Assembly: GCF_039533685.1 (NCBI RefSeq)
Contig: NZ_BAAATZ010000003.1
Location: 248,001-312,000 of the forward strand
Direction of reading: 5' to 3'
Length of the DNA stretch: 64,000 bases
Source: Actinocorallia aurantiaca
Lineage (GTDB): Bacteria > Actinomycetota > Actinomycetes > Streptosporangiales > Streptosporangiaceae
Shown here: positions 44,235 through 51,453 of the stretch, piece after piece
Numbering within the stretch: the stretch's first letter is position 1
How the letters are laid out: every line of letters begins with the position of its first letter
Notes under the pieces: model-generated
Told to the model about the DNA's origin: nothing
What the model saw: only the letters and a program-made list of their open reading frames with translations
The model's database searches: none
Program-made: the position numbers and the translations under genes

Positions 44235-45218
44235 TCAGAGCGTGATGACGACCTTTCCGGGGGCGTGGCCCTGCTCCTGGTAGGCGACGGCCGCGGGGAT
44301 CTCCTCGAAGGGGAAGGTGCGGTCGATGACCGGGGTGACCTCGTCCTTCTCGATGAGCTCGGTCAGGGCCATCAGGTTCTGCTTGGGCGTCGTGCAGCGG
44401 GTGGCGTCGACCAGGGCGATCCGCTGGGGGACGAACGGGGAGAGGGCTAGGGACGAGAAGACGTGGCCCATGGGTTGCAGCCAGCGGCCGCCCGTTCCGC
44501 CGATGACGACGTAGGAGCCTTCGGGGGTCAGGGCCCGTCGGCAGGCGAGGGGGGAGCGGCTTCCCGCGATGCCGAGGAGGAGGTCGTAGCGCGGGCCTTT
44601 TCGGGTGAAGTCCTCCTTGGTGTAGTCGATGGCCTCGTGGGCGCCGAGGGAGCGGACCAGGTCCAGGTTCCGGGTGCTGCAGACGGCGGTGACCTCCGCG
44701 CCGAACGCGCGGGCGAGTTGCACGGCGAAGGTGCCGACGCCTCCTGATGCGCCGTTGACGAGGACCTTCTGGCCCGGCTGGACGCGGCCGTGGTCGCGGA
44801 GGCCCAGGAGGGCGGTGTTGGCCGCCATCGGTACGGCCGCGGCCTGTTCGAACGACAGGTTCTGCGGTTTCGGGGCCAGCTCGCTCTCTTTGACGCACAC
44901 GTACTCGGCGAAACCGCCTTGTTCGAGGACGGCGTACACCTCGTCGCCGGGGCGGAACTCCGTCACGTCCTTGCCGACGGCCTCGACCTGGCCGGCCATG
45001 TCGGCTCCCAAGACGCCGAGTCTGGGTCTGCGGAGGCCGATGCCTCCGACCAGGCGGGCGAGGCGGGGCTCGCCGCGCATCAGGTGCCAGTCGTAGGGGT
45101 TGACGGAGGTGGCGCGTACCCGGACGAGCACCTCGTCGTCGTAGGGGACGGGCTTGTCGATCTCCTTGAGTTCCAGGACGTCGGGTGAGCCGTACGAGCG
45201 CAGGACGAACGCTTTCAT
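44235..45218 (-). CDS. Zinc-independent quinone oxidoreductase-type MDR protein (NAD(P)H:quinone reductase-like)
   Basis: Medium-chain dehydrogenase/reductase of 327 residues. The GroES-like N-terminal domain holds VNPYDWHLMRGEP and LGADMAGQVEAVGKDV; the NADPH loop is VLVNGASGGVGTFAVQLARA. The cysteine/histidine set for catalytic or structural zinc is absent, placing it in the quinone-reductase branch. It starts at ATG 45218 with GAGGAAG upstream. Divergent from the DUF2306 gene across 177 bases that include the dyad CCGTGG-AAGA-CCACGG (45259-45274). Likely reduces quinones or enones; the natural substrate is unknown. Confidence 0.88.
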   Translation of the reverse strand: MKAFVLRSYGSPDVLELKEIDKPVPYDDEVLVRVRATSVNPYDWHLMRGEPRLARLVGGIGLRRPRLGVLGADMAGQVEAVGKDVTEFRPGDEVYAVLEQGGFAEYVCVKESELAPKPQNLSFEQAAAVPMAANTALLGLRDHGRVQPGQKVLVNGASGGVGTFAVQLARAFGAEVTAVCSTRNLDLVRSLGAHEAIDYTKEDFTRKGPRYDLLLGIAGSRSPLACRRALTPEGSYVVIGGTGGRWLQPMGHVFSSLALSPFVPQRIALVDATRCTTPKQNLMALTELIEKDEVTPVIDRTFPFEEIPAAVAYQEQGHAPGKVVITL

Positions 45219-45395
45219 GACTTCCTCATGGGCCGGTCGGCGGCGAGCGTGTCTCGGGCCGTGGAAGACCACGGTAAGAACCCGGCGCGGAGGGGTCATC
45301 GGCCGAAAGTACGCCTGATCCGAGGCCGGTCTTCCGACTCCGGCCGGGCCTTTTTCCCGATGACCGGCCGCCGCCTCGACCTCCACGATCGGGCC

Positions 45396-46034
45396 ATGAA
45401 CGATCTCGAATCCCCCGTGAAGACGAAGGGGGGATGGCGGGTGCCCGCCGCGCTGCTCGCGCTCAGCGCCATTCCCGTGCTCGCCGGCGCGGTCCGGTTG
45501 AACGAGCTGGCCGGCGGCGCGGAGACCACGCCGGAGAACGCCCGGTTCTTCGCCGCCCCTCTGCCCGTGGTGCTGCACATCTTCGGTGCCGGCCTCTACA
45601 GCGTTCTGGGTGCTTTCCAATTCGCTCCGGGTTTCCGCCGCCGACGGCCGGGGTGGCATCGGGCCGCCGGGCGGCTCCTGGTCCCGAGCGGGTTCGTCGC
45701 AGCGCTCACAGGGTTGTGGATGGCCCTGTTCTTCACCCTCCCCGAGCATGACGGCGAGCTCGTCCTCGGCTTCCGGCTCGTGTTCGGCGTGGCCATGGCC
45801 GTCTCCATCGTCCTCGGGTTCGCCGCGATCCGGCGGCGGGACGTCGTCCGGCACCGTGCCTGGATGATCCGCGGTTACGCGATCGGATTGGGCGCGGGCA
45901 CGCAGGTGCTGACCCATCTGCCGTGGACGCTGCTCTTCGGCGATCCCGGCGAGTTCCCTCGGGGGCTGCTCATGGGCGCCGGCTGGGTGATCAACCTCGT
46001 GGTGGCGGAACGGATCATCCGGGCCGGTTCCTGA
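45396..46034 (+). CDS. DUF2306-type membrane protein
   Basis: 212 residues, about six transmembrane helices (VPAALLALSAIPVLAGAVR; PLPVVLHIFGAGLYSVLGAF; RLLVPSGFVAALTGLWMALF; LGFRLVFGVAMAVSIVLGFA). Conserved histidines sit at helix ends (VVLHIFGA; GWHRAAGRL; VRHRAWMIRGYAIG), as in DUF2306 proteins, suggesting possible metal or haem binding. Function unknown. ATG 45396 has no clear Shine-Dalgarno. Its 3' end overlaps the convergent response regulator gene by 20 bases. Confidence 0.8.
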   Translation: MNDLESPVKTKGGWRVPAALLALSAIPVLAGAVRLNELAGGAETTPENARFFAAPLPVVLHIFGAGLYSVLGAFQFAPGFRRRRPGWHRAAGRLLVPSGFVAALTGLWMALFFTLPEHDGELVLGFRLVFGVAMAVSIVLGFAAIRRRDVVRHRAWMIRGYAIGLGAGTQVLTHLPWTLLFGDPGEFPRGLLMGAGWVINLVVAERIIRAGS

Positions 46035-46680
46035 CGCGGCCGGTCTCGTGGGCCCAGATGGCGATCTCGACGCGGTTGCGGGCGCCGAGCTTGGCCATCA
46101 GGCTGGCGATGTGGGTCTTGACGGTGCTCAGGGAGATGTGGAGCTCTTCGGCGATCTCGCCGTTGGTCCGGCCGCGTGCCACGGTCGCCAGGATCTGCTC
46201 CTCCCGGTAGGTGAGCGCCTCGACGGGGTCCGCCGCGGGTGAGGCGGGGCCGGCGTGGGCGAAGGCGTCGAGCAGCCGCGCGGTGACGCTCGGGGCTATG
46301 AGCGCGTCGCCCTCGGCGGCGGCGTGGACGGCCTGGGAGAGCAGGTCGGCGCCCGCGTTCTTGAGGAGGAAGCCCCGCGCTCCGGCTCTGAGCGCGGCGT
46401 AGACGTACTCGTCGAGGTCGAAGGTGGTGATGACGACGACGGCGAGGGGGTCGTCGACGTCCGGTCCGGCGAGGACGCGGGTGGCTTCGATGCCGTCCAT
46501 GCCGGGCATGCGGATGTCGAACAGGCAGACGTCGGGGCGCAGTCGCCAGGCGAGTTCGACGGCCCTCCGCCCGTCGGAGGCCTGGCCGATCACCTCGATG
46601 CCGGGCTGGACGTCGAGGATCATGGAGAGGCCGGTGCGGACGATCTCCTGGTCGTCGGCGACGAGTACCCGAATGCTCAT
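46015..46680 (-). CDS. NarL/LuxR-family response regulator
   Basis: 221 residues: receiver domain (phospho-acceptor Asp55 in DVCLFDIRMPGMDG; Lys in RGFLLKNAGADLL) and C-terminal LuxR helix-turn-helix (LTYREEQILATVARGRTNGE then SLSTVKTHIASLMAKLGARN). Cognate to the sensor kinase whose stop overlaps its start (ATGA, 46677-46680). It is the last gene of a four-gene operon with a class D beta-lactamase and an MFS transporter. Its 3' end overlaps the DUF2306 gene on the other strand. Confidence 0.95.
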   Translation of the reverse strand: MSIRVLVADDQEIVRTGLSMILDVQPGIEVIGQASDGRRAVELAWRLRPDVCLFDIRMPGMDGIEATRVLAGPDVDDPLAVVVITTFDLDEYVYAALRAGARGFLLKNAGADLLSQAVHAAAEGDALIAPSVTARLLDAFAHAGPASPAADPVEALTYREEQILATVARGRTNGEIAEELHISLSTVKTHIASLMAKLGARNRVEIAIWAHETGRVRNRPG

Positions 46681-47816
46681 TTCGTGGACCTCTTCAGGGG
46701 CAGGACGGCGGTCACGGCCCAGCCGCGTTCGGGACCGGGCCCGGCGGTGCAGGTGCCGCCGAGCAGGTGGGCGCGTTCGATCATGCCGATGAGCCCGTAT
46801 CCGGGTGACGCCGCCAGGCGCAGGGGAGCGGCGTCGCCGTCGTCGCTCACCCGCAGGCGGACCGACGCGTCGTCGGCGGAGACGCGGACCTCGACGCGGG
46901 TGGCGTGGCGCGCGTGCCGCCGGGCGTTGGTGACCGACTCCTGAGCGATGCGGTAGACCGCGGCTTCGACCGACGGGGGGATCCCGTCGAGGTCTCCGGA
47001 GAGCTCCACGTCGACGGCCAGGCCGACGCGGGGCCGTCCGGCGAGCTCCCGGAGGTCGATGAGGCGGCGGCCGGGTGCCAGCTCCGCGGGCCGGTCCCGG
47101 CGGAGCACGCGGACCATGGCGTTCATCTCGGTGAGGGCGCGTCCCGCTTCGGCCTCGATCACCCGGAGGGCTTCGGCCGCGGCTTCCGGCCGTGTCGCCG
47201 CGACGGCCAGGCCCGCCTGGGCCCGGATCGCCATCGCCGAGACGTGGTGCGCGACGGTGTCGTGCAGGTCGCGGGCCAGTTGTTCGCGTTCGAGCAGCTT
47301 CACCCGGTCGAGTTCACGCGCCCTCGTCCCGGCCCGGTAGCGGAACGCGACACCCAGGGCGAGGGCCGAGAACATGACGGCGAACGCGCCGATCGCGTCG
47401 GGGAGGGGAAGGCGGCCGGAGGCGATCGGAACGGAGACCCCGACGAGCATGATCGCCAGCCCGATCACGGCCTCGCGTCCGGATCCCCACCGGAACAGCG
47501 AGTACATCACGATCAGCAGGAACGCCATCGTGTTCGTCTCCGCGGACTCGCCGCCCGTGAACAGCGCGACCAGGCCCGTGCAGGAGAAGACGATCGCGAC
47601 CATCGGCAGCGGCCTGGTGCGGCGCCACAGCAGCGTGGGGATCAGCCCGAGGGTGAGGGCCACCGAGAGGAGCCGCCAGGGAAGGTCCGGACGCAGCACC
47701 CCTTCGAGCACCGTGAGCGGCACGAGCACGCCCACGAGCGCCCAGTCCCGCCATACCCGCGGAGGAGCGCCGGGGGGCCGGGGCTCGTTCCACACGGAGC
47801 GGGGGAGGCCGTGCAC
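46677..47816 (-). CDS. Histidine kinase (NarL-type two-component sensor)
   Basis: 379 residues with about five N-terminal helices and no large extracellular loop, suggesting sensing in or near the membrane. The dimerisation/phosphoacceptor helix is REQLARDLHDTVAHHVSAMA with His185. The HATPase_c domain has VYRIAQESVTNARRHARHAT and RVSDDG. It starts at GTG 47816, 4 bases after the MFS stop. Partner of the response regulator downstream; the signal is unknown, but linkage to a penicillin-binding beta-lactamase domain suggests cell-wall or beta-lactam stress. Confidence 0.93.
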   Translation of the reverse strand: MHGLPRSVWNEPRPPGAPPRVWRDWALVGVLVPLTVLEGVLRPDLPWRLLSVALTLGLIPTLLWRRTRPLPMVAIVFSCTGLVALFTGGESAETNTMAFLLIVMYSLFRWGSGREAVIGLAIMLVGVSVPIASGRLPLPDAIGAFAVMFSALALGVAFRYRAGTRARELDRVKLLEREQLARDLHDTVAHHVSAMAIRAQAGLAVAATRPEAAAEALRVIEAEAGRALTEMNAMVRVLRRDRPAELAPGRRLIDLRELAGRPRVGLAVDVELSGDLDGIPPSVEAAVYRIAQESVTNARRHARHATRVEVRVSADDASVRLRVSDDGDAAPLRLAASPGYGLIGMIERAHLLGGTCTAGPGPERGWAVTAVLPLKRSTK

Positions 47817-47820
47817 CCCC

Positions 47821-49137
47821 TCATCGTACGAGAACCCGTGCGAGTAAGGGCCGGGCGGTCCTGCCGGACCGCTGCGTCTCCGCCGGGGGGCGGGGGAGCC
47901 GCAGGACGGCCGCGGAGATCGTGGCGAGGAGGGCCAGGCCGGTCATCGCGGTCGCCGAGCCGGGGGTTCCGGCGTCGAGGAGCGGGCCGACGGTGAATCC
48001 TCCTGCCAGGGAGACGGCTCCGGAGAGGAAGCTGAGCAGGCCGGTGTACACGCCGAAGCGCCGGGGCGGGGCGCAGCGGGTGACGGCCTGGAACAGGGCC
48101 GACTGGGTCAGGCCGGTGGCCAGTCCGTGCATGACGGCGGCCGCCGTCAGGACGGCGATCGAGGCGTGGTGGCCGGAAGGGGACGCGAGCAGCAGCAGGT
48201 AGCCCGCGCCTGCGGAGAGCAGGCCGCTTCTGAGCAGCCGGGGGCTCTCGCCTCGGCCGCCGCACCACGGTTGGATCGCGGCCGCGACGATCGCCACCAC
48301 GCAGAAGAACAGGGTCGTGGTGCCGGGGTCGGTCTCCTTGAGGGGGAGCACGGTCGTGACCTGGGTGGTGAGCAGGGTGCTGGGGGCCGCGGTCAGGGCG
48401 AAACGCAGGAAGCTCCGGTCCCGGAGCACCGCCGACACGCCTTCGGTGAGTCCTCGCGGGCCCGGCCGGGGGGAGTCCTCGCGGAGGGCGCCGGGTTCGC
48501 GGCGCAGGAGTGTGAACAGCAGGGCGCCGACCACCCACGCTCCCGTCGTCACCGCCGACAGCAGCCCGAAACCGCCGGTCAGCAGGACCAGGCCGAGGGG
48601 AGGCCCGGCCACGGCGGCCAGTTGACCGGCGATCACGTAGGCGGAGAAGCCGCGGGAGCGGTGCTCCGGCGTCACTCCCGCCAGCACGGACTGGGCGGCG
48701 GGGTGGAACAGCGCTCCGCCGACGGCCATCACCACGACCGAGAGGAGCAGCCCGCCGGCTCCGTTCGCGGCTCCCAGCAGCGCGAAGGCCGCCGCCCGCA
48801 GGGCGCAGGCCAGCGCTCCCGTACGCGCCGGGCCGATCACGTCGGTGAGCGCGCCGGCCGGCAGGAACAGCATGTTCTGGACGGCGACGCGCACGGCGAG
48901 CACCACCGTGATGGTGCCGGCGAGCATGCCGAGGTCGTGGCGCAGGTGCGCGACCACATGCGCCATCACCGCGAAGTAGCCGAGCGAGATGGCCAGCTGG
49001 ATCCCCACGACGATCGCGACCACGCGGCGGTCGGAGACCGTCCGCCGGCTCCGGGGCGCGGCCGTCCCCCCGGCCTGCGGGCGGCCGGGGGGACGGGGTC
49101 CCGTGCGCGATGAAGTCATGACATCGGAGGGTTTCAT
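47821..49137 (-). CDS. MFS transporter
   Basis: 438 residues with twelve predicted helices after a 35-residue cytoplasmic, Pro/Arg-rich tail. The loop between helices 2 and 3 reads LTDVIGPARTGALACALRA, a variant of the MFS GxLaDrxGrk motif. The family resembles efflux pumps but no substrate can be assigned. ATG 49137 lies 24 bases after the beta-lactamase stop; a second ATG at 49119 is possible. It is co-transcribed with the two-component genes downstream. Confidence 0.88.
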   Translation of the reverse strand: MKPSDVMTSSRTGPRPPGRPQAGGTAAPRSRRTVSDRRVVAIVVGIQLAISLGYFAVMAHVVAHLRHDLGMLAGTITVVLAVRVAVQNMLFLPAGALTDVIGPARTGALACALRAAAFALLGAANGAGGLLLSVVVMAVGGALFHPAAQSVLAGVTPEHRSRGFSAYVIAGQLAAVAGPPLGLVLLTGGFGLLSAVTTGAWVVGALLFTLLRREPGALREDSPRPGPRGLTEGVSAVLRDRSFLRFALTAAPSTLLTTQVTTVLPLKETDPGTTTLFFCVVAIVAAAIQPWCGGRGESPRLLRSGLLSAGAGYLLLLASPSGHHASIAVLTAAAVMHGLATGLTQSALFQAVTRCAPPRRFGVYTGLLSFLSGAVSLAGGFTVGPLLDAGTPGSATAMTGLALLATISAAVLRLPRPPAETQRSGRTARPLLARVLVR

Positions 49138-49161
49138 GTGATCGTGGTGCCGCTCGGCCCG

Positions 49162-50058
49162 TCAGGCCCGCGGGAGCACGCCGAGGGTCTGCAGCAGGTC
49201 CCGGGTGAGGGGGACGCGCTTGGCGGTGTCCGCGTCGGTGACGATGTCGATGTTGAGCGCGAAGGCGTAGAGGTCGTCGCCGCGTTCGACCCAGCCCACC
49301 CACCAGCCGATGCCGGGCTCGGTGGACATGCCCCAGCCGGTCTTGGCGAACAGCGCGTAGCCGTCCTTCTCCTCGGTCTTCAGGATGTCGCGCACCGTCA
49401 GCTGGTGGCGCTCGGCGAAGGGCAGTTCCCGGCGGGCCAGCCGGGACAGGAAGCGGGTCTGCTCGACCGCGGAGATCTCCAGCGGGCCGTCGAGCCAGAA
49501 GCGGTCCACGACGGTGCCGACCTGGCGGTCGCCGTAGTGCAGCCGGTTCACCCACCGCCGTTCCCGCTCGACGCCGATCCGGCGGGCGAGCGTCTGGAAC
49601 ACCGGCACGTTGGACGCCTGGACCGCGTCGCGCAGGTCCATGTCCTGCTCCCACTGGGGGAAGGGCTGCGGCTGCCCGCCGTAGGGGATCACCTCGTGCT
49701 CGTCCTCGATGACCCGGGTCTCCAGCGCGATCAGGCTGTGCGGGATCTTGAACGTGGAGGCCGGGATCAGCCTCTGCTCCGCCCGCCGCCGGTCGACGAC
49801 GGTCGTCCGCCCCCGCCTCACGTCGAGGAGCGCGAACGTCCCGCGCACGCCCGCTTCGCGGAACGCCTTCTGGAGGTCGTCCCGTACGACCAGGCCGCTC
49901 TGGACGACGGCCCGGGGCCCCGCGCCGTGGACGGTGGGGGTGCTCGCCGTGGGGGTGCTCGCGGCGCCGCAGGCGGCTCCGCCGAACAGGGCGGAGGCGG
50001 TCAGGACGGCCGCGCCCAGCGTCGCGCGCAGCCGTGTTCGGGGGGTGGGTCTCTGCAT
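49162..50058 (-). CDS. Class D beta-lactamase (OXA-type) family lipoprotein
   Basis: 298 residues. The signal peptide ends ASALFGGAAC with a weak lipobox (Cys30). All class D motifs are present: STFK (Ser101, Lys104), SNV (149-151), YGD (175-177, where OXA enzymes have YGN) and KTG (239-241), then WGMSTEPGIGWWVGWVE. It may hydrolyse penicillins or act as a penicillin sensor like the BlaR domain; sequence cannot decide. ATG 50058 has AAGGAGAT upstream. It is the first gene of the bla-MFS-kinase-regulator operon, with an AT-rich, repeat-containing promoter region (50121-50165). Confidence 0.9.
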   Translation of the reverse strand: MQRPTPRTRLRATLGAAVLTASALFGGAACGAASTPTASTPTVHGAGPRAVVQSGLVVRDDLQKAFREAGVRGTFALLDVRRGRTTVVDRRRAEQRLIPASTFKIPHSLIALETRVIEDEHEVIPYGGQPQPFPQWEQDMDLRDAVQASNVPVFQTLARRIGVERERRWVNRLHYGDRQVGTVVDRFWLDGPLEISAVEQTRFLSRLARRELPFAERHQLTVRDILKTEEKDGYALFAKTGWGMSTEPGIGWWVGWVERGDDLYAFALNIDIVTDADTAKRVPLTRDLLQTLGVLPRA

Positions 50059-50120
50059 CCGGATCTCCTTGCTCGCGATCTTCAGGAGGAGAGCAGACCA
50101 GAACCCGGGAGATCATGTCC

Positions 50121-50165
50121 AATATCGATATAGAAGATAAATCAATATCGAAATGGATATTCATG
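50121..50165. promoter_or_regulatory. AT-rich promoter region with repeated AATATCGA motifs upstream of the beta-lactamase gene
   Basis: AATATCGA occurs at 50121-50128 and 50144-50151, 23 bases apart, and ATATCGATAT (50122-50131) is a perfect palindrome. The stretch is strikingly AT-rich for this genome and lies 63-107 bases upstream of the start at 50058, consistent with an operator for a dimeric repressor or for the operon's response regulator. Confidence 0.55.
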
Positions 50166-50209
50166 CTGGCAGGAAGGGCGAATGCGTGGAGGCGGAGGCT
50201 GAAAATCGA

Positions 50210-50238
50210 GGCGGGAGCCGCGAGGCGCCGCTCCCGCC
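50210..50238 (-). terminator. Terminator after the mscS gene
   Basis: Arms GGCGGGAGC (50210-50218) and GCTCCCGCC (50230-50238), loop of 11 bases. On the minus strand the stem is followed by CTCGATTTTC, giving a short T-run. It lies 12 bases past the mscS stop. Confidence 0.65.
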
Positions 50239-50249
50239 GGGGTGACGGG

Positions 50250-51299
50250 TCAGCGGGGGCCCGGGATGAGGGTGGGCGCGTCGGAGAAGATGAGCTGGCG
50301 GGTGGGGAGGGGGATGCCGATGCCCTCGGCGCGGAACCGGGTGTGCAGGCGTTTGACGAACTCGTGCTTGACGACGAACTGGTCGGTGAAGTCGCGGGTG
50401 CGGAGGATGACGGTGAAGTCGATGCTGGACTCGCCGAAAGTGTGGAAGCGGACCAGGGGGTCGTAGTCGGGGACGCCGCCCTCGACCTCGGCCATCACCT
50501 CCTTGCCGACCTCGATGACGACCTTCTCGACGTGTTCGAGGTCGCTGTCGTAGCCGACCTTGGCCTGGAGGAGCAGGCCCATGTCCTGTTCGGGCTGGTG
50601 GTAGTTGGTGAGGATCGCGTCGGCGAACTTGGCGTTCGGAACGATCACCAGGTTGTCGGACATGGTGCGGATAGTGGTCTTGCGCCAGTTGATATCGACG
50701 ACGTGGCCTTCCTGGCCGGTGCTGAGCCGGACGAAGTCTCCGGGCACGACCGTCTTGGACGCCAGGATGTGCACGCCGGCGAAGAGGTTGGCCAGGGTGT
50801 CCTGCAAGGCGAGGGCCACGGCCAGGCCGCCGACGCCCAGCGCGGTCAGCAGCGGGGTGATCGACACGCCCAGGCTCTGCAGCAGCACCAGTGTGCCGAC
50901 CACGAGCACGACGGTGCGGGTGATGTTGGCGAAGATCGTGACCGACTGGGAGATCCCCGAGCGGGCCATCGCGATCGAGCCGACGATCCCGCCCGCCAGG
51001 CGGGCGGCGGCCAGCGACACCGCGAAGATCACCAGTGCGACGATGACCTGCCCGATCACCGTCCGCACGCTCGGCTGGAACTTCAGGACCAGGACCCCGA
51101 TCCAGGCGCCGCCGGTCACGGACAGGACGACGGCCAGGTCGTACAGCAGCCGGAGGAACAGGTCGTCCCAGACCCAGTGGTTGCCCTCGGCCCGCTGGAT
51201 CAGCCGGCGCAGCACCAGCCGGAGGCCCAGTCCCACCCCCAGCATGATCACCATGACGACGGCGGCTCCGACGGCACGCCCCCATTCGAGCTCAGGCAC
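50250..51299 (-). CDS. MscS-family mechanosensitive channel
   Basis: 349 residues with four or five N-terminal helices, then the pore helix and MscS beta domain. The core block is LLTALGVGGLAVALALQDTL, followed by GDFVRLSTGQEGHVVDINWR and TIRTMSDNLVIVPNAKFADA, characteristic of MscS/YnaI proteins. Opens on membrane tension and releases osmolytes during hypo-osmotic shock. It starts at GTG 51299 with GGAG four bases upstream. Monocistronic, bounded by terminators on both sides. Confidence 0.93.
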   Translation of the reverse strand: MPELEWGRAVGAAVVMVIMLGVGLGLRLVLRRLIQRAEGNHWVWDDLFLRLLYDLAVVLSVTGGAWIGVLVLKFQPSVRTVIGQVIVALVIFAVSLAAARLAGGIVGSIAMARSGISQSVTIFANITRTVVLVVGTLVLLQSLGVSITPLLTALGVGGLAVALALQDTLANLFAGVHILASKTVVPGDFVRLSTGQEGHVVDINWRKTTIRTMSDNLVIVPNAKFADAILTNYHQPEQDMGLLLQAKVGYDSDLEHVEKVVIEVGKEVMAEVEGGVPDYDPLVRFHTFGESSIDFTVILRTRDFTDQFVVKHEFVKRLHTRFRAEGIGIPLPTRQLIFSDAPTLIPGPR

Positions 51300-51412
51300 G
51301 GCACTCCATTCGGTGAAGGGAAGGGGAACCCTTCGATCGTATGGTGATCATGCTCTTTTCGTCGCCGAAGCCCACGGAACAGTGGCCCTCGCGGCCCGCC
51401 GGAGAAGACGAA

Positions 51413-51430
51413 GGTCCCCGCCCGGGGACC
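51413..51430 (-). terminator. Hairpin after the phytase-like gene
   Basis: GGTCCCC (51413-51419) pairs with GGGGACC (51424-51430) around the loop GCCC, 24 bases past the stop at 51454. On the minus strand it is followed by TTCGTCTTCTCC. Confidence 0.55.
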
Positions 51431-51453
51431 GGGAGGGGACCGAGGACGAGAGA

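Noticed and set aside
45228..45395. In-frame upstream extension of the DUF2306 gene
   Set aside because: The extra 56 residues are Arg/Ser-rich with no membrane or domain features, and DUF2306 homology pattern starts after ATG 45396.
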